64,000 nt of DNA from Reyranella aquatilis (GTDB lineage: Bacteria; Pseudomonadota; Alphaproteobacteria; Reyranellales; Reyranellaceae): the NCBI RefSeq assembly GCF_020880995.1, contig NZ_JAJISD010000002.1, forward strand, positions 310,001 through 374,000, written 5' to 3'. Position numbers and translations under genes: made by a program. Positions 27,503 through 35,474 of this stretch are shown piece by piece (within the stretch, counting starts at the first letter, position 1; the number at the start of each line of letters is the position of its first letter). The notes beneath the pieces are model-generated. The model did not search any database. It was not told the origin of the DNA and was given only the letters and a program-made list of their open reading frames with translations.

Positions 27503-28690
27503 ATGGATGCCGCTTTCGTCGTAGATTGGCTGAATCTGCTGCTGCGCTGGGCTCACATGATCGTGGGCATCGCGTGGATCGGCGCCTCTTTCTACTTCAT
27601 CTGGCTGGACAACCACCTGCACAAGCCACTCGATCCGGCCGACGAGGCCAAGGGGATCGGCGGCGAGGTCTGGGCGGTCCATGGCGGCGGATTCTACACG
27701 GCCAAGAAGTTCAAGGTGGCGCCGGAGCGGCTGCCGCCCGAACTCCACTGGTTCAAGTGGGAAGCCTATACGACCCTGATCACCGGCTTCTTCCTGCTCT
27801 GCCTCGTCTACTACTACGGCGCCGACGTGGCGCTGATCGATCCGTCCGTCCTGCCGCTGACGCAGCCGCAGGCCATCGCCATCGGCCTCGGCTTCCTGGT
27901 GCTGGGCTGGCTGGTCTACGACTGGCTCTGCCGCTCGACCCTGGGCCAGGACGACCTCGTGCTGGGCGGGCTGATCTTCCTCTATTGCGTGCTCGCGGCC
28001 TGGGCGCTCTGCCACATCTTCTCCGGCCGCGGCGCCTACATCCATTTCGGCGCGATGCTCGGCACCATCATGGTGCTAAACGTCTATTTCGTGATCATCC
28101 CGGGCCAGCGCGAGCTGGTGAAGGCCAAGGAAGAAGGCCGCATCCCCGATCCGGTCCACGGGCTCAGGGGCCGCCAGCGCTCGGTCCACAACACCTATTT
28201 CACGCTCCCGGTGCTGTTCACGATGATCAGCAACCACTATGCGGGCCTCTACGGCCACGAGTGGAACTGGGTGCTGCTGCTCACGATCTCGATCGCCGGC
28301 GCCCTGATCCGCGTCTGGTTCGTCCAGCGCCACAAGGGCAACGCCAACCCGCTGGTGCTCGCGGCGGGCTTCGTGTTCATTGCCTTCACGGCCTTGCTCG
28401 CCCTGCCCCGTCCCAGCGCCGATGGCGGCGGACCGGTGTCCTTTGCCGAGGTGCAGCCGATCATCCAGGCGCGCTGCGCGCCCTGCCACGCCGCCAAGCC
28501 GACGCAGGAAGGGTTCCTGGCGCCACCCAAGGGACTCCTGCTCGAAACCCCGGCGCAGATCCGGGCGATGGCCGCAGCCATCAACCAGCAGGCCGCCGCT
28601 TCCCGCGTCATGCCGCCCGGGAATCTGACCAACATCACCGATGCCGAGCGCCGCATGATTGCGCGCTGGTTCAAAGGCGGCGCACAATAG
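27503..28690 (+). CDS. puuD: Cytochrome-linked urate hydroxylase/oxidase PuuD
   Basis: 395 residues. N-terminal urate-oxidase domain with about eight membrane helices (LRWAHMIVGIAWIGASFYFIWLDNHL at the start, HNTYFTLPVLFTMISNHY later), then a C-terminal periplasmic cytochrome c domain with one heme site CAPCH (about 320) and a distal Met in ASRVMPPGNLT. PuuD oxidises urate to 5-hydroxyisourate and passes electrons to the respiratory chain. Other purine genes are not seen here. ATG 27503 chosen over an upstream in-frame start. Confidence 0.92.
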   Translation: MDAAFVVDWLNLLLRWAHMIVGIAWIGASFYFIWLDNHLHKPLDPADEAKGIGGEVWAVHGGGFYTAKKFKVAPERLPPELHWFKWEAYTTLITGFFLLCLVYYYGADVALIDPSVLPLTQPQAIAIGLGFLVLGWLVYDWLCRSTLGQDDLVLGGLIFLYCVLAAWALCHIFSGRGAYIHFGAMLGTIMVLNVYFVIIPGQRELVKAKEEGRIPDPVHGLRGRQRSVHNTYFTLPVLFTMISNHYAGLYGHEWNWVLLLTISIAGALIRVWFVQRHKGNANPLVLAAGFVFIAFTALLALPRPSADGGGPVSFAEVQPIIQARCAPCHAAKPTQEGFLAPPKGLLLETPAQIRAMAAAINQQAAASRVMPPGNLTNITDAERRMIARWFKGGAQ

Positions 28691-28694
28691 CGGC

Positions 28695-29156
28695 ATGAAC
28701 CTCCGCACCCGCGGCTTGCCGTGGCGCCGTCTCCTGACGGCGGCGCTGGCGGCGGTCGCGATCTTCCTCTTCTGGTCCCAGACGTCCGAACGCGGCCAGC
28801 GCGAGCTGGCCCGCGGCACGACCATCTCCGCCGAGGCACGCGAGGCCGGACAGGGCTGGGGAGCGGGCGTCGGCTTCGCGGACCAGCGCCGCCTCGACGA
28901 GCACTTCCAGAAGCACGGCGCCGAGTTCGGGCGCATCACCAAGCAGGACTATCTGCGACAGGCCCAGTTGCTGCGGGACGCCCGGGTCGGCGGATCGATC
29001 CTCGAGACGGTGAGGCGCGACGGCGTGGTGACGCGCTTCGACCGCGACACGGGCGCCTTCATCGCCTTCAATGCGAACGGCGTCATCCGCACCTTCTTCA
29101 AGCCCAACGACGGCGAGCGCTACTATCGTCGGCAGTCCGAAAGAGGGAACGATTGA
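28695..29156 (+). CDS. Membrane-anchored protein with a C-terminal domain like polymorphic-toxin RNases
   Basis: 153 residues. One N-terminal membrane segment (about 11-30, RRLLTAALAAVAIFLFW), then a small domain: FADQRRLDEHFQKHGAEFG, YLRQAQLLRDARVGGSILE, RRDGVVTRFDRDTGAFIAF, GVIRTFFKPNDGERYYRRQ. The order H…HG-EFG, Y-x-x-x-A, R-x-DG-x-x-x-RFD, G-x-x-RT-x-FKP and YY-x-x-Q resembles C-terminal toxin domains of Rhs/CDI proteins thought to have a barnase/EndoU/RelE-type fold. That similarity is recalled, not computed. Catalytic His, Arg and Thr candidates are all kept. Stop overlaps the next gene by 4 bp. The function is inferred and may not be toxic. Confidence 0.6.
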   Translation: MNLRTRGLPWRRLLTAALAAVAIFLFWSQTSERGQRELARGTTISAEAREAGQGWGAGVGFADQRRLDEHFQKHGAEFGRITKQDYLRQAQLLRDARVGGSILETVRRDGVVTRFDRDTGAFIAFNANGVIRTFFKPNDGERYYRRQSERGND

Positions 29157-29536
29157 ACCCGCCATCACCGCCGCCCGGCCCTCCCGACGTTGCCGACCTG
29201 CAGGAGCTGATCGACCAGTGGGCGACTTTCGCGAGCGATCTCGAGCGGGACGGCTACACGTTCGATCTCGACAACTGGCTGAACGACGTCGACGTGCGCG
29301 AGCTGATCCTCGAGGCCCTGCCCATGTTCAGCCGCGAGGAGATGGGCGAGCATGCGCTGAAGCTCGACGTGGCGGACAGCACCTTCAAGGGCGCAACGCG
29401 CGAGTTCAAGCGGTGCGTCTGGGGCAGTGGCACCGCCCGCAAGGAAAAATGGACCGCTCAGAATAACTGGTGGTACTTCCGCACACCGGCCCGCTCGAAC
29501 GACCAGCTTGAAGACGAGCTTGCGACGGTTCGCTAA
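29153..29536 (+). CDS. Hypothetical acidic protein, possible partner of the toxin-like gene
   Basis: 127 residues, soluble, no recognised family. Contains IDQWATFASDLERDGYTFDLDNWLNDVDVRELILEALPMF and KRCVWGSGTARKEKWTAQNNWWYFRT, the second rich in Trp. Starts at TTG 29153, overlapping the upstream TGA (TTGA), with a strong GAGGG site 6 bp before, so it is translated along with the toxin-like gene. An immunity or cofactor role is suggested only by that pairing. Followed by the crotonase 10 bp later. Confidence 0.6.
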   Translation: MNPPSPPPGPPDVADLQELIDQWATFASDLERDGYTFDLDNWLNDVDVRELILEALPMFSREEMGEHALKLDVADSTFKGATREFKRCVWGSGTARKEKWTAQNNWWYFRTPARSNDQLEDELATVR

Positions 29537-29546
29537 GACTGACGCC

Positions 29547-30314
29547 ATGAGCACGCCGAAAATCCTGGTCGAGGCCCACGGGCCGGTGACCACCATCATC
29601 ATCAACCGGCCGCAGGCAAGGAACGCGCTCGACAACGAAGCTGCGCACGGCCTGGCCGATGCGCTGCGCGCCTTCGAAGCCGATCCCGAGGCACGGGTCG
29701 CCGTGCTGACGGGTGCGGGCGGCGCCTTTTGCGCCGGTGCCGATCTCAAGGAGCTGGGCTCGGGCACGGATTATTTTCCATGGGCCGGCAGCGACGAAGG
29801 GCCGCTGCGTGCACCTCTCTCCAAGCCGGTGATCGCCGCCGTGGAAGGGCATGCCTGCGCCGGTGGCCTCGGCGTGGCGCTGTTCTGCGACATCCGCATC
29901 GTCGACGACACGGCGACCTTTGGCGTCTTCTCGCGACGCTGGGGCGTGCCGATGAGCGACGGCACGACGGTGCGCCTGCCACGCATCGTGGGTCAGGGCC
30001 GCGCAATGGACATGCTGCTGACAGGGCGCGCCGTGAGCGCCGACGAGGCGATCGCGATCGGACTGGCCACGCGTAAGGTGGCGCGCGGCACGACACGCAC
30101 CGAGGCCGAGACGCTGGCGCGCCAGATCGCAGGCTTTCCGCCGATCGCCATGACCTCGGACCGCAAGTCGGCCTACGAGAGCTTCGACCGCGACGAGGCC
30201 GCGGCGATCAAGCGCGAGATGGAACTGTCGCTCGACGCGCGACGGCAGGAATCCCAGGGCGGCGCTGCACGCTTCGCCCGTGGCGAAGGCCGCCACGGTC
30301 AGTTCAAGAAGTAG
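29547..30314 (+). CDS. Enoyl-CoA hydratase/isomerase (crotonase) family protein
   Basis: 255 residues. Crotonase fold with the oxyanion-hole motifs GGAFCAGADLKEL and VEGHACAGGLGVALFCD. The segment where classical hydratases have a catalytic Glu reads RRWGVPMSDGTTVRLPRIVG here, with no Glu, so it may be an isomerase, hydrolase or lyase. It is paralogous to the crotonase at 32649, which has the same change. ATG 29547. Probably co-transcribed with the quinone-reductase-like gene 22 bp downstream. Confidence 0.85.
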   Translation: MSTPKILVEAHGPVTTIIINRPQARNALDNEAAHGLADALRAFEADPEARVAVLTGAGGAFCAGADLKELGSGTDYFPWAGSDEGPLRAPLSKPVIAAVEGHACAGGLGVALFCDIRIVDDTATFGVFSRRWGVPMSDGTTVRLPRIVGQGRAMDMLLTGRAVSADEAIAIGLATRKVARGTTRTEAETLARQIAGFPPIAMTSDRKSAYESFDRDEAAAIKREMELSLDARRQESQGGAARFARGEGRHGQFKK

Positions 30315-30336
30315 AATCAGTTCGAGAGGTAGGAAG

Positions 30337-31359
30337 ATGCGGGCGCTGGTTTGTCATGCCTATGGTCCGATCGACAGTCTGAAGGTCGAGGACATCGCTT
30401 CACCCGAGCCGAAGGCGGGCGAGGTGCTGGTGAAAGTCCGCGCCGCAGGCGTGAGCTTCGCCGCCATGCTGGGCGTGCAGGGCAAGCACCAGAACAAGCC
30501 GCCCCTGCCCTACGTGCCGGGCAATGAACTGGCCGGCCACGTCGTGGCTCTGGGCGAAGGCGTGACGAACGTGGCGGTCGGCGACCGCGTGGCGACGGGC
30601 GTGAGCCAGGGCGCCTTCGCCGAATACGCCACGGCCGCTGCCGCCAACCTCATCCCGATCCCCGAGATCATGCCCTATGCCGAGGCGACGAATTTTCCGA
30701 CCCTGTACCCCACCGCCTACGGCGCCCTGAAGTGGAAGGCCGACATGAAGCCGGGCGAGGTACTGCTGGTGCACGGCGCGGGCGGCGGCTCGGGCCTTAC
30801 GGCCATCGAGGTCGGCAAGGCGATGGGCGCGGTGGTGATCGCCAGCGCCGGCGGCGCCGACAAGCTCAAGGCCGCCCAGGAGGCCGGTGCCGATCATCTG
30901 ATCGACTACCGCGCGGAGGATCTGCGCACCAGGGTGCTGGAAATCACCGGCGGACGCGGCGCCGACGTGATCTACGATCCGGTCGGCGGCTCGGCCTTCG
31001 ATGCGTCGCTGCGCTGCGTCGCTCCCGAGGGCCGCATCATCCCGATGGGTTTCGCGAGCGGCACCGTTCCGCAGATTCCGGCCAATATCCTGCTGGTCAA
31101 GAACGTGACGGTGATCGGCTTCTATTACGGATACTGGAACGGCTGGGGCGGGAAGAGCGCGCCCTCGCCCCGGGAAGCGGCTTCCCTCGCGCAGCGCCGT
31201 GCCATGGTCGCCGAGGCGCAGAGTGTCCTCACGGGCTGGTTCACCGAAGGCAAGTTGAAGGCCACCGTTGCCGCAACCTATGACCTTGCAGATTGGATGA
31301 AGGGTTTCCGCCTGATCGAGGAGCGTACGGTGGTCGGGAAAGCCGTTCTCGTTCCCTGA
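30337..31359 (+). CDS. NADPH:quinone oxidoreductase-type zinc-independent alcohol dehydrogenase (MDR)
   Basis: 340 residues. Medium-chain reductase without catalytic-Zn ligands: N-terminal GroES-like domain (YVPGNELAGHVVALGEG, about 61-77), NADPH-binding VLLVHGAGGGSGLTAIEVGKAMGA (about 143-166). Likely reduces quinones or enoyl-CoA/enones with NADPH; the YYGYWNGWGG segment is typical of the acyl-CoA-linked group. ATG with GGAAG site just upstream at 30331-30335. Confidence 0.88.
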   Translation: MRALVCHAYGPIDSLKVEDIASPEPKAGEVLVKVRAAGVSFAAMLGVQGKHQNKPPLPYVPGNELAGHVVALGEGVTNVAVGDRVATGVSQGAFAEYATAAAANLIPIPEIMPYAEATNFPTLYPTAYGALKWKADMKPGEVLLVHGAGGGSGLTAIEVGKAMGAVVIASAGGADKLKAAQEAGADHLIDYRAEDLRTRVLEITGGRGADVIYDPVGGSAFDASLRCVAPEGRIIPMGFASGTVPQIPANILLVKNVTVIGFYYGYWNGWGGKSAPSPREAASLAQRRAMVAEAQSVLTGWFTEGKLKATVAATYDLADWMKGFRLIEERTVVGKAVLVP

Positions 31360-31419
31360 CGCAAACGCGGGTTACGGCAACTTGTCGGGCCGGAGGAAAC
31401 TCCGGCATAGTCCTCTCGC

Positions 31420-31797
31420 ATGCCGGTACAGTGGACGATCTCCAATCCCCACCGACTCGTGATTGCCGTCGCGCGCGACGAGCTGCGCCTCGAGGACGTC
31501 GAGAACTATCTCGACGGCGTGGCGGTGGCGGATGCCCTCGCGTACCGCAAGATCTTCGATACGACGCACGCCAAGATGATGCTGAGCGACGCCGACGTTA
31601 TGGCGCTCGGGGCTCGCATCCGCGCCTACCTCAAGATGGGCAGGCTCGGCCCATTGGCCATCGTGGCCGTCACGGAGCGCGCCTACCAGCAGGCCCGCCT
31701 GTTCGAGACGCTGGCCGAAGGCAACCGCCCGATCCGGATCTTCCGCGAGCTTCACCTCGCGCGAGAGTGGCTCGACGGGTTCGGCGAGGCGGCCTAG
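31420..31797 (+). CDS. STAS/SpoIIAA-like small protein
   Basis: 125 residues. The layout (HRLVIAVARDELRLEDVENYLDGV, then AKMMLSDADVMALGARIRAYLKMG and GPLAIVAVTERAYQQARLFETLAEG) fits SpoIIAA-like STAS-fold proteins common near metabolic genes in proteobacteria. No phosphorylatable Ser is obvious. Stand-alone gene; role unknown. Confidence 0.6.
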   Translation: MPVQWTISNPHRLVIAVARDELRLEDVENYLDGVAVADALAYRKIFDTTHAKMMLSDADVMALGARIRAYLKMGRLGPLAIVAVTERAYQQARLFETLAEGNRPIRIFRELHLAREWLDGFGEAA

Positions 31798-31836
31798 CCG
31801 CCACGGAACGGCCTCGACGCCCGACGCGAGGGGCGT

Positions 31837-32646
31837 TTATCGCGGCCACACCTTGGGAAAGGTCTCGCATTCCAGCCGGTCGCCGGGCTTCAGCCCATGC
31901 CCTTCGATGGGGGGCGAGATCTGGCCGGCGCGCGCGCCGTATCGGGCATCGTCGCCGCACCAGCGTGTCGCGTAAGCGCGGCGGCGGCGCGAAGTCGAGC
32001 GATTGCCCGAGGCGCCATGCAGGGTGAGCGCGTGGAAGGCGATGACGTCGCCCGGCTCCATCTCCCAGGCGAGGAACTCGTGCACGTCCCGTTCGGCGTC
32101 GAGATCGGGCAGCGGCTCGAAGCGGCTGTCCTGCACCTGCAGATCGACGCCGCCCTGCTTGAAGAACTTCGGCTGGAACCAGCGGCCCCAGCGATGGGAG
32201 CCCTTCACGTACTCCACGCAGGTCTCGCGATCGACAGGATCGAGCGGCGTCCATAGCGAGATGACCTGCTCGCCGTCGATCGGATAGTAGGGTTGGTCGT
32301 GATGCCAGGGCGTACGCTCCTGCGTGCCCGGCTCCTTCACCAGCAGGTGGTCGTGATAGTAGATCACCTCGCTCGCCCCCATGAGCTTCGCGACGATTTC
32401 ACGCGCAGGCGACTCGTAGGCAAAGGCGCGCGCCGCGGGATGGCGCTGCCACAGCTGGAAGTCGACGAAGAAAAGGCCGGGCGCGCCCTGGGGCGTGTTG
32501 ATGCGGACCATGGGCCCGGGGCTCTTCATGTCGTCGTCGACGGCATCGCGCAGGCGTTCGATCCATTCCAGCGGAATGGCGTTGCGCAGGCAGATCGCCC
32601 CGTCCTCGCGATAGCGGGCAATCTCGGCGTCGGTCGGCAGTGGCAT
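31837..32646 (-). CDS. Phytanoyl-CoA dioxygenase (PhyH) family protein
   Basis: 269 residues. Fe(II)/2-oxoglutarate dioxygenase: HxD motif WHHDQPYYP (His115/Asp117), distal His in FHALTLHGASGN, and a downstream Arg-rich strand (RSTSRRRRAYATRW) with the 2-oxoglutarate-binding Arg. Hydroxylates a hydrophobic or CoA-linked substrate that cannot be named. ATG 32646, 2 bp after the stop of the crotonase, so these form one operon with the MaoC gene. Confidence 0.88.
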   Translation of the reverse strand: MPLPTDAEIARYREDGAICLRNAIPLEWIERLRDAVDDDMKSPGPMVRINTPQGAPGLFFVDFQLWQRHPAARAFAYESPAREIVAKLMGASEVIYYHDHLLVKEPGTQERTPWHHDQPYYPIDGEQVISLWTPLDPVDRETCVEYVKGSHRWGRWFQPKFFKQGGVDLQVQDSRFEPLPDLDAERDVHEFLAWEMEPGDVIAFHALTLHGASGNRSTSRRRRAYATRWCGDDARYGARAGQISPPIEGHGLKPGDRLECETFPKVWPR

Positions 32647-32648
32647 GA

Positions 32649-33425
32649 TCAGATCTCTCCAAAATCGCCGCCGCGGCCCTTGCCGGCGGCGAAGCGGGCC
32701 GCGCCCTTGCGCGACTCGGCCTGCAGCGCCGGCATGCCATGGCGGGCTTCGTTGACGAGGGCCGCCGGCACGTCGAGCGACCACTGGTCGTAGGACGACA
32801 GCCGGTCGGAGCGCAGGCAGGTCTGCGGGAACTTCGCCAGCTGCTCGGCCAGCGCCAGAGCCTCCGCCAGCGCCTGCCCTTCCGGAACCAGCCGGTTGGC
32901 CAAGCCCCAGTCGAAAGCCTCGCGCGCCCCGACCTCACGCCCGGTGAGGATCATGTCGAGGGCGCGGCTGTGGCCGATCAGCCGCGGCAGGCGCACCGTG
33001 CCGCCATCGATCAGCGGCACGCCCCAGCGCCGGCAGAACACGCCGAACCTTGCGCTCTCCGAGGCAACGCGCAGGTCGCACCACAGAGCGAGTTCCAGCC
33101 CGCCCGCGACGGCATATCCCTCGACCGCGGCAATGACCGGCTTGGAAAGAAGATGGCGAGTCGGCCCCATCGGGCCAGGCCCCGCGGGATCGTGCCTGGC
33201 CACGCCATCTCGGCTGGCCGCGACCTTGAGATCGTAGCCCGCGCAGAAGGTACCGCCGCGTCCGGTCAAGATGGCGACGGACTGGCTGTCGTCGTTATTG
33301 AAGGCGAAGAAGGCCTCGCGCAGCAGGATCGCAGTCTCCGGATCCACGGCATTGCGGGCCTCGGCAAATCGGTCGATCGAGACGATCGTCGTCGCGCCCG
33401 CCGTCTCGACCGCGACCTTCGCCAC
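32649..33425 (-). CDS. Enoyl-CoA hydratase/isomerase (crotonase) family protein
   Basis: 258 residues. Motifs GGTFCAGYDLKVAA and VEGYAVAGGLELALWCD form the oxyanion hole; the usual Glu site reads RRWGVPLIDGGTVRLPRLIG as in the paralogue at 29547. GTG 33425 is three bases past the TAG stop of the MaoC gene and the frame is conserved from there. Second gene of a MaoC-crotonase-PhyH operon, probably for a branched or unusual acyl-CoA. Confidence 0.85.
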   Translation of the reverse strand: MAKVAVETAGATTIVSIDRFAEARNAVDPETAILLREAFFAFNNDDSQSVAILTGRGGTFCAGYDLKVAASRDGVARHDPAGPGPMGPTRHLLSKPVIAAVEGYAVAGGLELALWCDLRVASESARFGVFCRRWGVPLIDGGTVRLPRLIGHSRALDMILTGREVGAREAFDWGLANRLVPEGQALAEALALAEQLAKFPQTCLRSDRLSSYDQWSLDVPAALVNEARHGMPALQAESRKGAARFAAGKGRGGDFGEI

Positions 33426-33427
33426 TT

Positions 33428-33886
33428 CTAGCGGCCCTGCATCATTCTCAAGGGCGTGTAGACCAGCACCGTCCCGCCCTTCTGATTCTTGACGAGATTG
33501 GTGGTCCGCACGAGGGCGCGCGAGGGATCCTTGGAGGTCGGCTTGATCTCGGTGATCTCGATCTCGACGTGAATCGTGTCGTTCACGTAGGTCGGCCCCT
33601 TGATGTCGAAGCCCATCGACAGGAAGGCGAGGCCCGTTCCCTGCAGCGTCGTCGGGATCACCAGGCCCTCGGCCATGGAATAGACGAGCGCCCCCGGCAC
33701 GGGGTGCCCGCCGCGCATGGGCGCGTGCTCCTGGATATATTCCCGGTTGGTGAAGAGTTCCTCCGAGAAGCCGCACAGGGTCACGAAGCTGAGCAGATCC
33801 GATTCGAAGATCGTGCGGCCGTAGGTGACGAACGTGTCGCCGACCTTGAGGTCGCGCCAGTTCCAGCCTTCACCGAGCTGCTTCAC
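33428..33886 (-). CDS. MaoC-like hot-dog dehydratase
   Basis: 152 residues. Hot-dog fold; the hydratase region is FVTYGRTIFESDLLSFVTLCGFSEELFTN with the catalytic Asp, followed by HPVPGALVYSMAEGL. These are (R)-specific enoyl-CoA hydratases, but itaconyl-, mesaconyl-CoA and other dehydratases share the fold. GTG start at 33886 with AGGAG 9 bp before. First gene of a likely operon with the crotonase and PhyH genes. Confidence 0.87.
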   Translation of the reverse strand: MKQLGEGWNWRDLKVGDTFVTYGRTIFESDLLSFVTLCGFSEELFTNREYIQEHAPMRGGHPVPGALVYSMAEGLVIPTTLQGTGLAFLSMGFDIKGPTYVNDTIHVEIEITEIKPTSKDPSRALVRTTNLVKNQKGGTVLVYTPLRMMQGR

Positions 33887-33898
33887 GATACCGCTCCT

Positions 33899-34081
33899 TC
33901 AGTGGGCGTGCGCGGGGTGTGCCCCTTCGCGCAGCTTGTAGAGCCGGCTGCAATAGGGGCATTCGACATGCCCTTCGGCACTCAGGTTGAGATAGACCTT
34001 GGGATGGCCCAGCGCACCGCCGCCGCCATCGCAGGCGACGCGGTCGGTTTCGACGATGATGACTTCAAACGGCTCCGTCAC
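33899..34081 (-). CDS. CHCC zinc-finger domain protein (NDUFS6-like)
   Basis: 60 residues. The conserved pattern [21 protein letters not shown] followed by [14 protein letters not shown] contains the Cys-His-Cys-Cys Zn ligands of zf-CHCC proteins, bacterial relatives of the NDUFS6 subunit of complex I, nearly universal in alphaproteobacteria. GTG at 34081 chosen (GGAG 8-10 bp upstream); an in-frame start at 34135 would add 18 residues without similarity. Confidence 0.85.
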   Translation of the reverse strand: MTEPFEVIIVETDRVACDGGGGALGHPKVYLNLSAEGHVECPYCSRLYKLREGAHPAHAH

Positions 34082-34180
34082 GGTCCCACTCCTGTTGCGC
34101 GGGCCGATGATAGCGGCCCGGACGGTCGCGGTCATGCTTTCAGCCTGTGCTCGAACAGCGCGGAGCCAGACGCTCCGGTA

Positions 34181-34498
34181 CTAGCCGCCGCAGCGGATGA
34201 CCACGGAGGCCGCACCGCGAACCGACGTCATGTCGCCGCGCGTGGGCATGTTTTCCATCCTGAGCGTCGTATAGTTTCCACCGCTGCTGTTGCACATGGC
34301 GACCGCGCGGGTCTGGCAGGCGCCGGGTTCCTTGCAGCTGATGGCGATGGCGGGCTTGCCGTCCGTCCAGGTCACCTGCGTCGCATTGGTTTCCGTGCGG
34401 GGATCCTCGCCGGGCGTTCCCTTGGCCATGCCGCAGCCCGCGAGCAGTCCCGCGATGCCGACCACGAACGTCCACTGAACCATCGATCGCGCCGTCAT
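34181..34498 (-). CDS. Small putative lipoprotein
   Basis: 105 residues. Lipoprotein signal with lipobox LLAGC (Cys at about 22), then a short domain with four further Cys (ISCKEPGACQTRAVAMCNSS, VVIRCGG), likely two disulfides in the periplasm. No family recognised. ATG 34498 is supported by a GGGGGAGAGG site. First of four neighbouring genes for small exported proteins. Confidence 0.7.
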   Translation of the reverse strand: MTARSMVQWTFVVGIAGLLAGCGMAKGTPGEDPRTETNATQVTWTDGKPAIAISCKEPGACQTRAVAMCNSSGGNYTTLRMENMPTRGDMTSVRGAASVVIRCGG

Positions 34499-34647
34499 CG
34501 CCTCTCCCCCTTGGCCCCGCCTGAAAGGGGCCAACGACAGTACATCGCGCCTGCGGAAACGTGCAAGGTCGCGCGGTCGGAAGCGGATTCTCGGCCGGGT
34601 CACCGCGACGTGATCCGATGGCGGCACAGGAGGCTCTAGGATGAGCC

Positions 34648-34935
34648 ATGAGAAACTGCTCCAGTGCCCCGGTCCTGTGTGCCCTTGCGGGCTTCCTGCT
34701 GTCTGCCGCAGCGGCCAGCGCCCAGCAGACGAACGAACAGCTCGCCGCGCGCTGCGCCGAACTGGGCGCGCTCTACGATCGCTACAATACGCGCCGCAGC
34801 GAAGGCTCGGGTGGCCCCGACATGATACGCCTCGGGGCCGGCATCGATTGCCAGAAGGGGCGCTACCAGCAGGGCATCAAGGCGCTGGAGGATCTCCTGC
34901 AGCGCAACCGCGTGCCCATACCGCCGGCAAACTGA
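34648..34935 (+). CDS. Small exported protein with two Cys
   Basis: 95 residues. Signal peptide to about residue 25 (LLSAAAASA-Q), mature part of about 70 residues: RCAELGALYDRYNTRRSEGSGGPDMIRLGAGIDCQKGRYQQGIKALEDLL, where the two Cys could pair. Related small proteins are common in soil alphaproteobacteria; function unknown. Convergent with the gene at 34939, 3 bp apart. Confidence 0.7.
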   Translation: MRNCSSAPVLCALAGFLLSAAAASAQQTNEQLAARCAELGALYDRYNTRRSEGSGGPDMIRLGAGIDCQKGRYQQGIKALEDLLQRNRVPIPPAN

Positions 34936-34938
34936 GGC

Positions 34939-35466
34939 CTACTTGCCCTTCAGCTTGAAGTCGCGCCACAGCACGATGCCGCTGGCATTGTCCAGCGTCG
35001 TGCCGTCGAGCTGCTTCTTCAGCTCATGCACCGTCGGCCGCCAGACGAGCGTGCTCTCGCCGGTCGCGCCGGCGAAGCGGGCGGTGCCGCCGGTCAGCTT
35101 GAACGTGCCACGGCACCCCACCAGCTCGTAGCCGGCGCAGTCCCATTCGCCCCAGGCCGTGGCGCCGTCGCCCGCGGTGAACGTGCAGCCGCCCGACGCG
35201 CTGGTCTTCCGGCTGGCCTGGTCGATCTTCGACGACAGGGCGCAGCTCACGCGACCCGCCTGCTGCGGCCCCTCGTCGGTTTCGATGAACAGCGGCCCCG
35301 ACAGGCTCGCCGCCACGACCACCTGCTTCTCGGCGGAGCGTACGATCGTCCCGTTGGCGTTGACGACCGCGAAGGCGTTGAAAGTCTGGACATCGTCCTG
35401 GGCGAACGCGGGGCCGGCGACGGCCACGCAGAGGGCGCCCACGAGGGCGCGAGCGAACATCGTCAT
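34939..35466 (-). CDS. Exported hypothetical protein
   Basis: 175 residues. Signal peptide MTMFARALVGALCVAVAGPAFA, then a beta-rich domain with four Cys (RVSCALSSKI, GGCTFTAGDG, WDCAGYELVGCRGTFKL) and the C-terminal GTTLDNASGIVLWRDFKLKG. The FKLTGGTARFAGATGESTLVW stretch suggests a periplasmic beta-barrel like that of lipocalin or allene-oxide-cyclase-like proteins; this is only a guess. ATG 35466. 8 bp after the gene at 35475. Confidence 0.65.
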   Translation of the reverse strand: MTMFARALVGALCVAVAGPAFAQDDVQTFNAFAVVNANGTIVRSAEKQVVVAASLSGPLFIETDEGPQQAGRVSCALSSKIDQASRKTSASGGCTFTAGDGATAWGEWDCAGYELVGCRGTFKLTGGTARFAGATGESTLVWRPTVHELKKQLDGTTLDNASGIVLWRDFKLKGK

Positions 35467-35474
35467 GGGTCGCC

